DNA of 64,000 nt from Cyclina sinensis (Eukaryota > Mollusca > Bivalvia > Venerida > Veneridae), in the NCBI GenBank assembly GCA_012932295.1, contig JAAONU010000006.1:24578882-24642881 (forward strand), in the 5' to 3' direction. The stretch's first letter is position 1, and every line of letters begins with the position of its first letter. Made by a program: the position numbers and the translations under genes. The notes beneath the pieces are model-generated. The model was not told the DNA's origin, did not search any database, and saw only the letters and a program-made list of their open reading frames with translations. Shown piece after piece: positions 1 to 44,359 of this stretch.

Positions 1-1985
1 AATATAAGTCTATTAAAACATTTGAGTCATGGGGTTGAGCCCAAAATGATCCCAGGGCCAAAGTTTGAACAATCTTTATTGATGTCCACTACAAAATGCT
101 TTAAGGAAAACTCTAGAACCATGCAAGAAGAATTTTGGATGTTTTTCTATATATTTCTAAGTAAAACATGCGACTTCTTGGGTAGGGCCAAAAGTGACAC
201 CAGTGACATCATCTGAAATAAAATTGGTAGTGTTCCACTAAACAATGCTACACACCAGATTTCAGAGCTCGGGCCCTGTGGTTTTAGATGATTTATTATA
301 GTTTTTCATTCTTTTTTCCATAGCAACCAGAGTTCAGCATAGAATGGAATTGTATGAATAACTTCAATAAAGTTTTAAGCAAAAGACGTTCCTGCCAGGT
401 TTCATCAACTTTGACCAAGTGGTTCAGCAGGAGATGCTGTTTAAAACAGGAAGCCGACAACAGACACGTAGCGATCACAAAAGCTCAACTTGAGCACAAT
501 GTCATGCAGTGAGCTAAAAAAGCACTTAAGCATAAAGAGGCAAATTTCTGCCATGTTGTTGCTGATATTCAAGTCTATATTCTTATCAATCATATATAAC
601 CAATTGACTTTCAAATCTAATCAATCTTTTTATTTTCAAATCTGCTTCAGAGAACAATCCTTATCCTGAAAGACTGTTCCATGGGGTTCAAATTTGCAAC
701 CTTTCAGTCTACATAAGTGTCAATGATTAATACATTAGCCATGGCACTTTCTTTATAGGACATTTCCCTTATAGTGAGTGTTACCTTACCTTCATCTGTG
801 TTGCTTTCTGTCAGAAGTTTAGACATATTGCACAATTTTTGAGATTCTTTTTAGTAAAAGTTGATCAACTCTGAAACAGAAAAAAATCATGTTTTAAATA
901 TACCTCTTTGTTTGTGAGCAAATATCTCAAGAGCATGTGTTATTTATTACATATATCAAATGGTAAATTCTTCACTTGTATCTTATATCTAGCTAATTCT
1001 TACATGATACTGATTCAGTGTAGGTCCAAGCGTTCTCACAAATGGTAATCAACAATTCTAATGTAAAAATCCTGGACATTCTCCCTGTATGTGATTGGCA
1101 TGCTTACTTGAAGATGTGATGTCAATTTGTTATGCAGACAACAATCTGTTAAGTTCCTCTAAATGTTTAGAGTATCCACTGTACAATCATACCAGGACTA
1201 AGTTTCCATTTTATGAGACAAAGGGCAAAGGGCACCATGTCATAAGTAGATATACATGTAGTTTATTTTTAAAAATTCACTTACAACAATCAAAATTCCA
1301 TACAAAGGATAAAATATTATGAAAATTAATGTTTGATATCAAATATGTAAGATATTACGTCAAAAATCATGTTAAGATAAAACAGAAATTGCCATTTAAA
1401 ATTATGGTAAAAATCATTACCATAGGACCTTTGCTCAAGAAACATAGACATTTTTAACATAAATGTTCTAAGTGTTTTCAAGTTACTTTTATTAAATGTA
1501 AAAAATGTTTTATAATTTATGCATTTAATCATGTTTGTATAAATATACTGATTTTATTACATGATTAGTAAATTATCATCTGTAAAAATATCTCCCTAAG
1601 AAATTACTGCCAATGAATCTGTTAGAATGAAAATAATTTCCAAAAAAATCTCTTATTGTTAAATGTGACTATAACACAATATTTAATATACAATGTCCAC
1701 TATAACTGTATGGGGTATGCTTCATCTCAAAATGGGATGCTTTGGCACTGGAATGCTTAATTTGTATAACAGTGTATTATGTCTGTCACCCTCTCAGCAC
1801 CTTCTGACAAAAATAAGGACTTATTTTAAGGCAACATTTAAGAAATTTTAGGGCTAATATTTAACAAGTAATTACACGGTAGGCTAAATTTGTTTCTTTT
1901 TATTGATTTTGAATGAGTTTATTTTTGATAAAAATAGGATTTTTTCATGAAAATTGAAGACACTGAACAACCTCCCCTCCAAAAC
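1..1985. other. AT-rich intergenic DNA
   Basis: No exon, RNA gene or repeat recognised. The short open frames here have no protein-like composition. Confidence 0.6.
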
Positions 1986-1993
1986 CTTCAGAT

Positions 1994-2036
1994 CAGGTAT
2001 GTATATTAATGTGTCTTATGTTAATATACATACCTG
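1994..2036. mobile_element. 43-bp palindromic mini-element with 8-bp target duplication
   Basis: Arms CAGGTATGTATATTAA and TTAATATACATACCTG are perfect inverted repeats of 16 bp around an 11-nt spacer. They are flanked by the direct repeat CTTCAGAT at 1986-1993 and 2037-2044. This is the footprint expected of an extremely small hAT-type MITE. Confidence 0.7.
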
Positions 2037-2044
2037 CTTCAGAT

Positions 2045-2945
2045 ACAGAACAGAAAATAAACTAAGATAAATGTCATATCAGATTTCAGCACACAGTACT
2101 GTAGTGAACTTTAAAGAGACACTTCTGACAGACTGTAGACTTGTAACTAGTCTAGATTGATATAAATAACAGACATTGCAAGTGCAATAATACTGCACAC
2201 TTTTTTCAGTAAAATATTTACATGTGGTGTGGACAATTGATACTGAATCAAAGCCAACATACCAGTGCTATAGAAAGAGGACCAAGAGTTTATTTCTAAA
2301 TGACACCTTGTCTGCATCTTGAAGTTGAACTGGATAACCATAACAAATTAAAACTATGAATGTGACACTCAAGTCGTACAGACATTAGTCCAAATAATTG
2401 TATTAAAAGGTTAAATATCTTGCTAATTTTTCTGAATGGTCGATATTCACCTTCAGACAGCATCCTGCCTGAAATCGCAATACTGAGACTTGTACATACA
2501 TAATCCAAAATATCTGTCCACTGATAATGCAAGAAACATGTGTCAGTGCATATAATGAAACAGAAGCTGACCTTATGAATATGCGACGCTCATCAAAATA
2601 CTTGGTGTCTAAGTTGTTCAATAGAAAATAGGACTGTTAGTGTGTAGGGGCGTGATTCTGCAAAAAATCTTGACGTTACATAATTTTTACAATTTCTCAT
2701 TTTCCCGTGTTTACACGGAAGTAAGATTTTTACCTTCACAGAAGAAGAGTATACAGGGGTCATTTCAAAATTATGATTTCTTGAATTACCTTGAAGGATA
2801 GTTCTAATTCATTCCCAATCCTTATCTGACACGACCTATCTACATATTTGAGTTTATTTGTCGTCGATACCGGTTGCCCATATGACCGACACCTCCTCCA
2901 GAGGTTATTTGTTTTAGTGTTTCGGGAATAGTGGAAGATACAACA
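2045..2945. other. intergenic DNA, nothing recognised
   Basis: No exon or repeat seen between the mini-element and the microsatellite. Confidence 0.5.
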
Positions 2946-2946
2946 T

Positions 2947-2992
<46 letters not shown>

Positions 2993-2993
2993 A

Positions 2994-3079
<86 letters not shown>

Positions 3080-3118
3080 CATCCGTCTGACCGACCGATC
3101 GATCGATCGATAGATAGA
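2946..3118 (+). repeat. compound GATA/GACA/GATC microsatellite
   Basis: A long (GATA)n tract with a few AATA interruptions passes into (GACA)n at about 3042-3078, then GACC/GATC units near 3085-3112. On the minus strand it gives spurious Tyr-Leu-Ser-Ile and Ser-Val-Cys-Leu open frames. Confidence 0.97.
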
Positions 3119-5114
3119 CGGGGGACTTCCAGCAAGTTGGTATACCTAAAATTGTGACCAGAATCATGTACGTAAATTAAATCTTTCAAGAAACGCCCCT
3201 AGTTCTTTCATAATGTAGGTCTGACGACATGCTGCTGGTTCTTTTCCGTGCTCATTATATATCACTGATACATGGGACCTCGGTTTCGTTTCATCCGAAA
3301 TACAATAAGTAATGTTCAAGTTCAACTAATTACTGCCAACAGTCAATACTGACTATACTAGGCACACTTGTTAGTGGAGGATCGTGGGATTAAACTTGCG
3401 ACTTGGGCGTTAGCACTGGACCACTGATCCTCTCCGTGACACGATCTTATGATACACCAAAGACTTAAATACTTTTACTTTATGTCTTTGGTAATATTGA
3501 GCTTATATTGGCAATTTCTCACCAACTAAAAACATTCGAAAGACCAAAATAACAGAGAACTCTTGCGACGTAAATTTTGTCGCCACGTTTACAGACGGAC
3601 AAAGTGGCTCCTATTTTCTCCTCTGAAGTGTTTCGGAGTGTATAAAAATGATTCGATCAAATTCTCTGAAATATAAATTTAGTCTCCGAATTTATAGATG
3701 ATTTAGATACAGTACTGTTAAAAAAGCAGGTGGACGGTTTTGTTGAACAATCGCAAAAGTTGAAGCTATTCTGAGGAAATCATAAATGAGACCTGATATG
3801 AATGAAAATATGGAATATGGTCTAAACAACATCGGAAAATACCTGGGTCTAAAAATAGATCTAACGCTTTCCGTTACTAATGTACATAAATTTCTTATTG
3901 AACGCCGGCTGTTGAATAGCCGTCTTTATATCAGAAAGACAGGTGCTAAATTCTTTCTCAGAACTGCAGTTGACCGTTCCACATACACTTGGGAAGTGGT
4001 CAAGTGCCTATAAACGCCGTCTAGCTTGTATGTCAACATCTTTTGAAGATTAAGGTCGTATTCATTTGAGCTACATGAAAATGTCTTAAACTCCCATAAT
4101 GGATTAGTTATAAATTATGATTTCATCGAGCAACAAAATTTCCTTAAGATTATAAAGTTACTTACTTGCGATTTCGAATCGTTTCGACCAGATCGCTCGT
4201 TCATCAGAAATAATTAAGAAAACAAAATCAAATAGATTGTGTGTACATAAAGGAAGCTAAATATTTTAGCCTGTATATGAAAGGACTTTAAGAACTAAAA
4301 GTAAAGACGTAAAAATCCCTGCAAACGAAATTATAGTTCGAAAACGGATAAAACTTTTTATTATATATCTATAAATTTCTTTCTAAAATACACACAAATC
4401 TAGAAGCGCAAATACGCTTCGACGGATAGAAAAATCCGTATTATGTTAGTGTTGAATACGGTACCATATATGGAAGTGCCAGACTATTTTTCTTGGTTGG
4501 CTCCCAGCCTTGTTGTGCGTAACGTAGTATTAGGAAGCGGGAACCGATACTACAGGCACCTTGCGGGGAATCCGTATCTATTTTTAGTAACGAAATCCCC
4601 TCGTCAAAAAATATCAACAAACATAATTGAAAGTGTTTTATTGAATACTATTACAATTCTTTAACATAAAAATCCATAAATTGTACCCTTCTATCAAAAT
4701 CTTATGAATACACACAAATAACGTTCTATTTAAAAGAGAATCGTCGTGATTTCAACTACGTCGTCTGCAACTGTTTACATGTATACAGTAGGTCATATGT
4801 ATACAATATCTGTTTCTGCCTAAAATGTCCGACGATTTAGTTGTTACAATCCAACTGAAGAATTGATTTATTCACTGCAAAATAATGTTTATCCTTCCAA
4901 CAATTGTTGACATTGAAATATTGATGTGTGTTCCCGATTAAATGATTTTTAATGAGTTGGAGGCGTGGCTTCTTTCTACAAATTTGATGTATTCATCCGC
5001 CATTCATAATTTTATTTTTCAATAATATGTGTTTGTTTGTGAAATAAAAGTTCAGTAAATTGAATCATTTTGTCTTATTATTTATTGTCTAAAATTTATA
5101 GGTATATAATAAAA
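3119..5114. other. intergenic DNA
   Basis: No gene recognised. The small open frames at 3786-4013 and 4443-4664 lack any known protein pattern. Confidence 0.5.
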
Positions 5115-5276
5115 GGAAAATTATGTTGTAGTAGCTGTCTGAGACCTTGTATTTTGCAACTCGCAGCATGGGAAAATCGATATCTCGCTCGACCTTCGGT
5201 CTCGCGAGATATCGATTTCCCCACGTGCTCGTAGCAAAATACAAGGTCACAGACAGCTACTACAACATAATATTCC
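5115..5276. mobile_element. 162-bp near-perfect hairpin MITE
   Basis: Nearly the whole unit folds on itself. TTATGTTGTAGTAGCTGTCT at 5121 pairs with AGACAGCTACTACAACATAA ending at 5270; inner words GACCTTGTATTTTGC/GCAAAATACAAGGTC and AAATCGATATCTCGC/GCGAGATATCGATTT also pair. The terminal loop is about 10 nt. No target duplication was clear. Confidence 0.85.
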
Positions 5277-5889
5277 CTATAAGTAGAATTTGAAGAGAAA
5301 AAAAACAATCTAAAGGCTAACTATATAAACGCTTCATTATGATACGTTTATGCACAGACCTGTTGATCTTGACAGAAAATTTGCATTACCCTTAATTAAA
5401 CATGTGAAACGTTGCAATAATCAACGTTTTTACATTTGTATTCGATTTTGTTTTATTTGTATTGTTAAATAAGATCAATTTGTACTGTATATTTTTTTTC
5501 ATTTGTATATGATAACGTCTTCATTCGTGTGCAAAAAAGAACAGGACTGTCTCAGGAATAGGATGCTTTCTGTATCATGATTATTACACTACCTCTCACA
5601 ACCTACAATATAACTCAAATAGATTAAGTTTCATTTATTCATCGGTTTGGGTTGACTTTGACAGAATTATGAAATAAGACATTCTGTTTAGAATTAAATG
5701 ATTCATACGAGATCTACAGGCCACCATGCTTATTTTTATGATGACAGATTTTTTCTCCAATATAATATTTTTATCTACAAAACTTTAAGTAAAGAACTAT
5801 CCTTTCCATTAGCGGTTGGCTTATTTTGAGAAAGTCCCTCCTAACAAAGGACCTGTCAATTTTATCTTTGGGGTGCCTCTAGCCTAATT

Positions 5890-6235
5890 ACCTTTCGAGG
5901 CTTTTCATTGGTAGAAACTAGAAACCTGAGGTCATGACCGCGGATCGAGCAATTCCATTGGTTGATTTTACCGGAAAATGATGATGAATGCTCTGCGGCA
6001 GCCATTGCTAAGATGAAGTGAACCAGAAATTAACACTGTAGTGTGATTTTATTTGAAATACATCCTTCATGTAATCGGATCGGATAAGATACATGCAGTT
6101 CTGCACTGCGTCATATGATTTCCATTTCTTTCCTCTCATTTTCTTGATTTAGACAGGTAAAATTGTGCAAAGTCGTTTATTTCTCGTTGGAGATAATTTC
6201 TTCTTCTTCAAAAACACTGCGAAAGCAGGAAAATC
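5890..6235 (+). promoter_or_regulatory. presumptive PBX promoter and 5'UTR
   Basis: Two inverted CCAAT boxes (ATTGG) occur near 5908 and 5955, about 280-330 bases upstream of the PBX ATG, in a locally GC-richer stretch. The start ATG at 6236 has a good context, with A at -3 and G at +4. No TATA box was recognised. The transcription start is not determined. A possible 5'UTR acceptor (TTTAGACAG near 6155) was noted but not supported. Confidence 0.4.
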
Positions 6236-37943
<31,708 letters not shown>

Positions 37944-40900
37944 TGACGTTCTTTTTCAAGCATGGACAAGATTTATTTCTATCATCTCATTTGGAATAAT
38001 ATCCCAAACTCTGTGAATAACTGAATTATGTATGCATGTACCCTTTGGAATGTGTGCTGTTTATGTTGCGATGGACTGCAGACTGCTCTGAAGAGATGAT
38101 GAGAAGAAACTAGTATTTGTAGTTGTAACCTCAGCCAGTGAAACGCATTTTGAAAAAATTATAGAACATGACATCAGCTGTAGGAGGCTATTACCAGAAT
38201 GAAAGACAGTTCACAACGATGATATTTTTGTAAACCATTTGATGCATGAAAATTGAAAAACTACATTCAGAACAGATGAAAAAAATATCTTATATACCAT
38301 TTCAAGCATGAGAAATGGTGTACTTGATTCAAAACAGTGAAACTGACCGTTACAACAACAAGCATGTACTCGGCTCTGTGTGCTGATTTAAATACAAGAA
38401 ATGCATGGAATATGTTTACCAAGTTTATACTTGTCAGCATAACTTTGTGAATGCTTGAGATATAGGGAAAATCTAAAAAACAACAATAAAACTGCTCCTT
38501 GGTTGAAATTAATGGCATGTTTTACAGCTGAAAGGAAAATAGTTGAAATCGAACAAAGCTAACGGCATGATAAATTTTTTACACAGTTTTACCAGATGAA
38601 TTATGTTTATTTTTAACAGCCGTAAGGGGAAGTCGAAAGAAGTGACTACTGAAAACGTGAGGCTTTCAGAGGAGTAAGGTTTTGTGTGGCTGAGGTGTGG
38701 GTAAAAGAAGTTGCTTGGACAGTTCTGCTACAGAGGTTTTCAGGTTTTCAGTTCTATAAAAAAAAAAAGCATTATTTCTTGGTGTACATGTAAGTGTACA
38801 TCACTGGAGATGTATATAATCCTTGACAACATAGAATAGTTGATTTAGAATAGAAAAAGAACCAGACATTACTAAAGGAGAATTTCTGTCTGAGAAACGA
38901 ATTATGCTAAATGTATTCTTGTTGGAGTTTTTAAACTTGAAAATAAAACTTCATTTGACTTTTTAATGTATTTTTCTCAAATGTTAGTTTCAATAGAAAC
39001 AAATTTATTCTCTCAGCTCAAACAAAAGGATAGATCGTTTTCTCAGTTCTTTTTTTCAAGGGAGGTGCCACTTACTACAAAGTAAGCTAGGTGCCATGGG
39101 CTACTTTTTACATTCTTGAACAATATGGTTGAACAGGGATAGTAAATGAAAAATTTATCATCTTTAAAAACAGGTATTGTCACTTTTACGAGAACAATTG
39201 CAAAAGTAGAAAAGAAAACATGGTTTGTGTGAACGTTTATGCATAATAAAACATGATTCATGTTACCCTGTATCATAAAGTAGTTTGGTAGACCAATCAG
39301 TAGTTTAGTAAACTGTCATAATTTATGAGAAAAAGTGCTTGTTTCAGGAATTTTTAACATTTTTTAAGTGCTGTGTTTATTATTTCTTTTCATTGTGAAT
39401 TGGCTTCATTTTTTAGGAGTTATAAGATCTTAACTAAAAGAAAATCACAGAACCTATTGGAACCAGTCCAGAATTCCTGGCATCTGATTGGCTAGAAGGT
39501 CAGCAAGATTTTTCAGCTGACCAATCAGATACAAAAGGTTGAAGACTTGTTTTCAAATCTTAAGAGCAAACTTGCACTGTTTTGTTGGTAAAAAGGTACT
39601 TTTAAATCTGTGTTTTGGGAAACAACGGAGCTGCTTGGTGAATTGAATATTAGCAGTACACCTTTGCAGCTGAATATACCAAATTCTGTGTTGTGTTTTG
39701 TCGAAGTGTTTGGGTTTTAAAATTTTGGTTGTGTTGAAGGAAATTTTATAGGGGTAAATGCTTCATGTGTTGATCTAGGGAAAAGTTTGACTAAATAACA
39801 GTTGTGTAAATTAAATGAAAATCTTCAATGTACAGAAAGCAAGCTGTATTCAGCAGTGGCAGACAAAATTTTTGGTCTAGTTGAACTGTTTACCAAAATC
39901 GCGCAGAAGCGTTTCTCAACCCTTTACTTATTTTTTACACATTTGACGAGAACATTTTTTTTTTATATATGAGAAGTATTTACATTTGATGTGAGTGTTT
40001 ATGTTTTTTTTTTTCTTTTTATTGAGCAAATAGTATTGTATGTATTTTAATGGAGTAAGATTATTTTAGAAATGAACAAATCAAATCTCAGTGTTGATAA
40101 TCAATAGTCTTTGAAGGGTTGCTTGTTTCTAATTATAGTCCTAGACTTTTGTTTTTGGATATTTTTATGATGTGACCAGCAGAAGTATTATCTTCCTTTA
40201 AAACAACAACAACAACAAATTCATTGGGCTAATGCATTTTCAAATTCCATAGATTTAATTACTTTGTGTATTTTTAGACTTTATTATTGAAAATTAACAA
40301 GATGGGCTGGATAATTTGAAACAAACAGTTTTTCTTAGATGTTGCATTCTAAGTCATGGTAGGATATACCCCTTAATTGCAGTCTTCCTGTAAGAACAAT
40401 ACATTTTTTACATACACTACAGAATTTAAAGGTTTGAAGTTGAACAAAATATGTCATTTACACGCAGGCTATTAGTTACCCAAATTATTATTTCATTCTT
40501 TAATAAGTATCTTTTAAAAAGGTTTATCCAAATGACAGAGAGAGAGAGAGAACACTGTTGGTTTAAAATTTAATCCAACTTTGCAAAAGTGAATTTCTTG
40601 ACTTTTGTTTTCTTTGGGTTATTTTCTTTTTCCTTTTTGGCAATAGACTGCAAATGGAGCTAATTTCACCAATGGCAAAATAGGCATATTTTATGAACTT
40701 TTTAAGACCGACCATGTAAATTTATTTACATTCTCATAAAACACTTTTTGTTTCCATGTTTTGGTGCTATGTAGTATATTTTTATCGTTGGAGTTACTTT
40801 TAGTATGACATTTTATTTCTGTTCTATAGATTAGCTGCCAGTATTTTCATTGTTTTCCTTGGTCTTCAGAAAGTTATAAAAGGTATCACAAGTACAGAAG

Positions 40901-42720
40901 TTACTAGTGTTTTGTGATCTGTTTAAAAAACATAAGTGCTTCTTAGTCAAATTTCAGTCTCAGACATTGATAAGTGTTAAGCTGTAATTTAGTTTAAAGG
41001 CAAGTTATGAGATATAGAAATGTGCATATTAGTTTTAAAAAAAAAAACCATGTGAATGTCTTTCTAAAAAGTATACATTTGTTTTGTTAAATGGCAGAGT
41101 GAGTTTAGTCTAAGAAAGTTCAAATAAGCAGATTGTAACATGTTGGGTGATCAGGTAAAATAACTCACTCTTTCCTTTAAAGGAAATGTTTCAGAAATAG
41201 TGACAGTGGTATTTTGTTGCACTAACTGTTGCCACAGAAGACTTTGCAAGTTGAATTTATTGTATTATTCTATTTTAAATTGAAATTACTGTATTATTCA
41301 TCAGTTATATGTTGGAATGCTGCCAGAGGATTACAACATCTTCATAGGAAAACATGTTTTAGATGTACTAGTAGTCTCTTTCAGTTTAGCTGAAGCATAG
41401 ATTACTAAAAAGGTAGGCTAGTAAAAAGTTAAGAAATTTTCAATATCCCAACCTAGGCCTGAATAGTCGGGTTTATGTTAGTCCAGGTCTACATCGCTTG
41501 AAATTATAAAACCATTTTCCATTTATTAATTTAATACGGATAACAGTTTGAAGAAGAGATCTGAGTAAACCTGAATCTCACTCAAAGGCATTGCTTTGCA
41601 CTAAATTGTGCCATTCATAATCAGATCTGATTTAAATTTTACAGTGTGTTCGTCACAAACATGTTTTATCTTGTTTTGATTGTGTCGTTTCTAAAAATAG
41701 ATAACTGATTATCTATGCACTCATTTCAAGCAGTCTGATTGGCTTTTTACCCAATCAGCCCATGAGAAATCTTAACACATTTTTTGTAAAGGAAAAAAGT
41801 AATTTGATATGCTACATTATTGTCTTAAGGGAAAATAAAAAACTGAACAAAGTTGGAATGATTTTAAATGCATTTTACTAGATATTTTCAGAATTTAGGT
41901 ACTTAATACCTCTGCATAGTCACATCTACTGTTAACTAATAGTGCCATAAAACCCCCAATGCCATTTTTTAGAAGTTTTTACTGTAGTTAAGTCTTGATT
42001 TCTTTTCTGAGGAAAGTCTTTTATGAAATGGGTTTCACAGAATCTTGCACTGCAAGGGTTTGTACATACAAAATTGGGCTTTATGTAACTGGTTAAACAA
42101 TGGGAAAACTAAGATAAAAAAGATATTGTCTGCTATTACTTAAAAGGAATTGATAGTTTCTCCTAGCATTCGGGTCTTCCATTCTTGAAACAGAAATTTG
42201 CCTTCAGTATGTTCCTGAATAGCTTTCTGTGTTTACCAAGATTTTGAGTCTGTAGTCCAACTTTGTTTTAGGAATTGAAATGATAATTTTGCCAAAGAAA
42301 AAGGCAGTTTTTATTTAAAAAAAGAATTGTTTTTACAGTAATTACTTTACAGTTCTCAGCATTTGTCGTATTCTTTTTAGATTTAGTAAGTTTTCAGGAA
42401 TTAAACAAATTTGCTCCCAACTACATCTATGCTTATAACCGTAAGGTTGTCTCAGATTCAGTTTGTTTCTGGTATAGTGTCGTTACTTCAGAATACTTTA
42501 TTCATTGTATGAATAAAGACAGGAAAGGGGAAAAAAATCATTTTCTAAGACTGACATAAGCATTAATACAATGACATTCAAGTATATGTTTATGTGTATA
42601 TTCATCTGTGTTGATTTGTTCCTGCTCCTTATACTGTAGAAAGAATGTGTTTATCTATAACTATTGTGTTTATTATTTCGCTATGTGAAAAAATGACAAT
42701 AATAAAAAAAGACGTAAGGA
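37944..42720 (+). other. presumptive PBX 3'UTR
   Basis: An AT-rich, non-coding stretch free of recognisable transposons, bounded by AATAAA at 42701-42706. An earlier AATAAA is at 38942-38947 and further weak ones occur near 41830 and 42512. The absence of repeats across about 4.8 kb, unlike neighbouring DNA, is what suggests a long transcribed 3'UTR. Two hairpins built on CTGATTGG/CCAATCAG lie at about 39481-39531 and 41729-41754. Confidence 0.45.
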
Positions 42721-43107
42721 GAGCTAACTTTTTGTCTTGTATAACCCAAGTATACTTTTAGAATACTTGGACATGATACCTTTGGCTACATATTTTGGTG
42801 TTTGTTAACTTGGTACATGTGTATGATTTTCCACTTCCAAGTAAATGAAGTGTAGCATTTACTATATGTGGAGTTGTGTTCGATCTTTTATATCTTTCTG
42901 TCCTACAAACATAGTCCCTGGGTGAGCTCAGTGTTGATCTGTCTGTAATGAAGTAATGCTGGTGTATTGCAGTTATTTTAGATTGTTTTGATTTCAGATT
43001 CTTAGGCAAAGTTTTTGTTAGGTTTTTCATCTTGATTGTTGCAACAATTGGACTGTAACCTTTAATCAATGGACTGAAAGTACTTTTAGTACACTTAAAT
43101 ATTATTA

Positions 43108-44359
43108 TACCCCCAAAACAAAGTTTGGGGGACATATAGGAGTCACACGTGATTGGTTGCTCGGTCGGGCCATACCTTGTCCGAGGCATAACTTGAAAAC
43201 TACTGGTTGGAATTCAGTGCAACATCATACAATGGTCAAGCACAATGAGAGAAAGTGCAGTGTTCAAGAATCATAACTCCTTCACTATTTGCAGAGTTAT
43301 TGCCCTTTATTGGTTTTCCTTGTCCGGAGCATAACTTGAAAACTACTGGTTGGAATTCAGTGCAACTTCATACAATGGTCCAGCACAATGAGAGAAAGTG
43401 CAGTGTTCAAGAATCATAACTTCTTCACTATTTGCAGAGTTATTACCCTTTGTTGGTTTTCCTTTGTATGAAGCATAACTTGAAAACTACTGGTTGGAAT
43501 TCAGTGCTACTTCATACAATGGTCCAGCACAATGAGAGAAAGTGCAGTGTTTATAATCATAACTCCTTCTTCACTATTTGCAGAGTTATTACCCTTTGTT
43601 GGTTTTCCTTTGTATGAAGCATAACTTGAAAACTACTGGTTGGAATTCAGTGCAACTTCATACAATGGTCAAGCACAATGAGAGAAAGTGCAGTGTCCAA
43701 GAATCATAACTCCATCTTCACTTTTTGCAGAGTTATTGCCCTTTGTTCGTTTTCCTTGTCTGGAGCATAACTTGAAAACTACTGGTTGGAATTCAGTGCT
43801 ACTTCATACAATGGTCAAGCACAATGAGAGAAAGTGCAGTGTCCAAGAATCATAACTCCATCTTCACTATTTGCAGAGTTATTGCCCTTTATTGGTTTTC
43901 CTTGTCCGGAGCATAACTTGAAAACTACTGGTTGGAATTCAGTGCAACTTCATACAGTGGTCAAGCACAATGTTCAAGAATCATAATACCATCTTCTGTT
44001 TTTGCAGAGTTATTGCCCTTTGTTGGTTTTCCTTGTCCAGAACATAATTTGAAAACTACTGGTTGGAATTCAATGCAACTTTATACAGTGATCAAGCACA
44101 TTGACAGAAACTGATGTGTACAGTAGCCATAAATACATCCTCACTATTTGCAGAGTTATTCCACTTTGTTGGTTTTCCTCGTCTGGAACAATGGTCAAGC
44201 ACAATGACAGGAAATGCAATGTACAAGAACCACAACTATCTTTAATTGCCCACAACCATAACTCTTTTATTTTTTTTACAAAGTATTCTGTTACTAATAA
44301 CTTCCTCAGTTCTGAAGCGGTCTTGTGGGGGTATTAATCACATTTAGTGATAGCTCTAG
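43108..44359 (+). mobile_element. Helentron/pearl-like non-autonomous element, copy 2
   Basis: It begins with a hairpin (CCCCCAAA...TTTGGGGG, 43110-43131). It ends with hairpin ATCACATTTAGTGAT (44338-44352) followed by CTAG (44356-44359) then T. Its terminal ~35 bp match copy 1 at 13127-13161. Inside are about seven tandem repeats of 143-148 bp, each with 'CATAACTTGAAAACTACTGG', 'ATGGTCAAGCACAATGAGAG' and 'CAGAGTTATTGCCCTTTGTT'. Pearl elements of bivalves are known for such repeated cores. Confidence 0.7.

Noticed and set aside
2840..3189. Minus-strand open frames rich in Tyr-Leu-Ser-Ile and Ser-Val-Cys-Leu
   Set aside because: They are translations of the GATA/GACA microsatellite in three frames, not proteins.
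42758..43189. 143-codon minus-strand open frame
   Set aside because: It runs into the Helentron-like element at 43108 and has no protein-like pattern.
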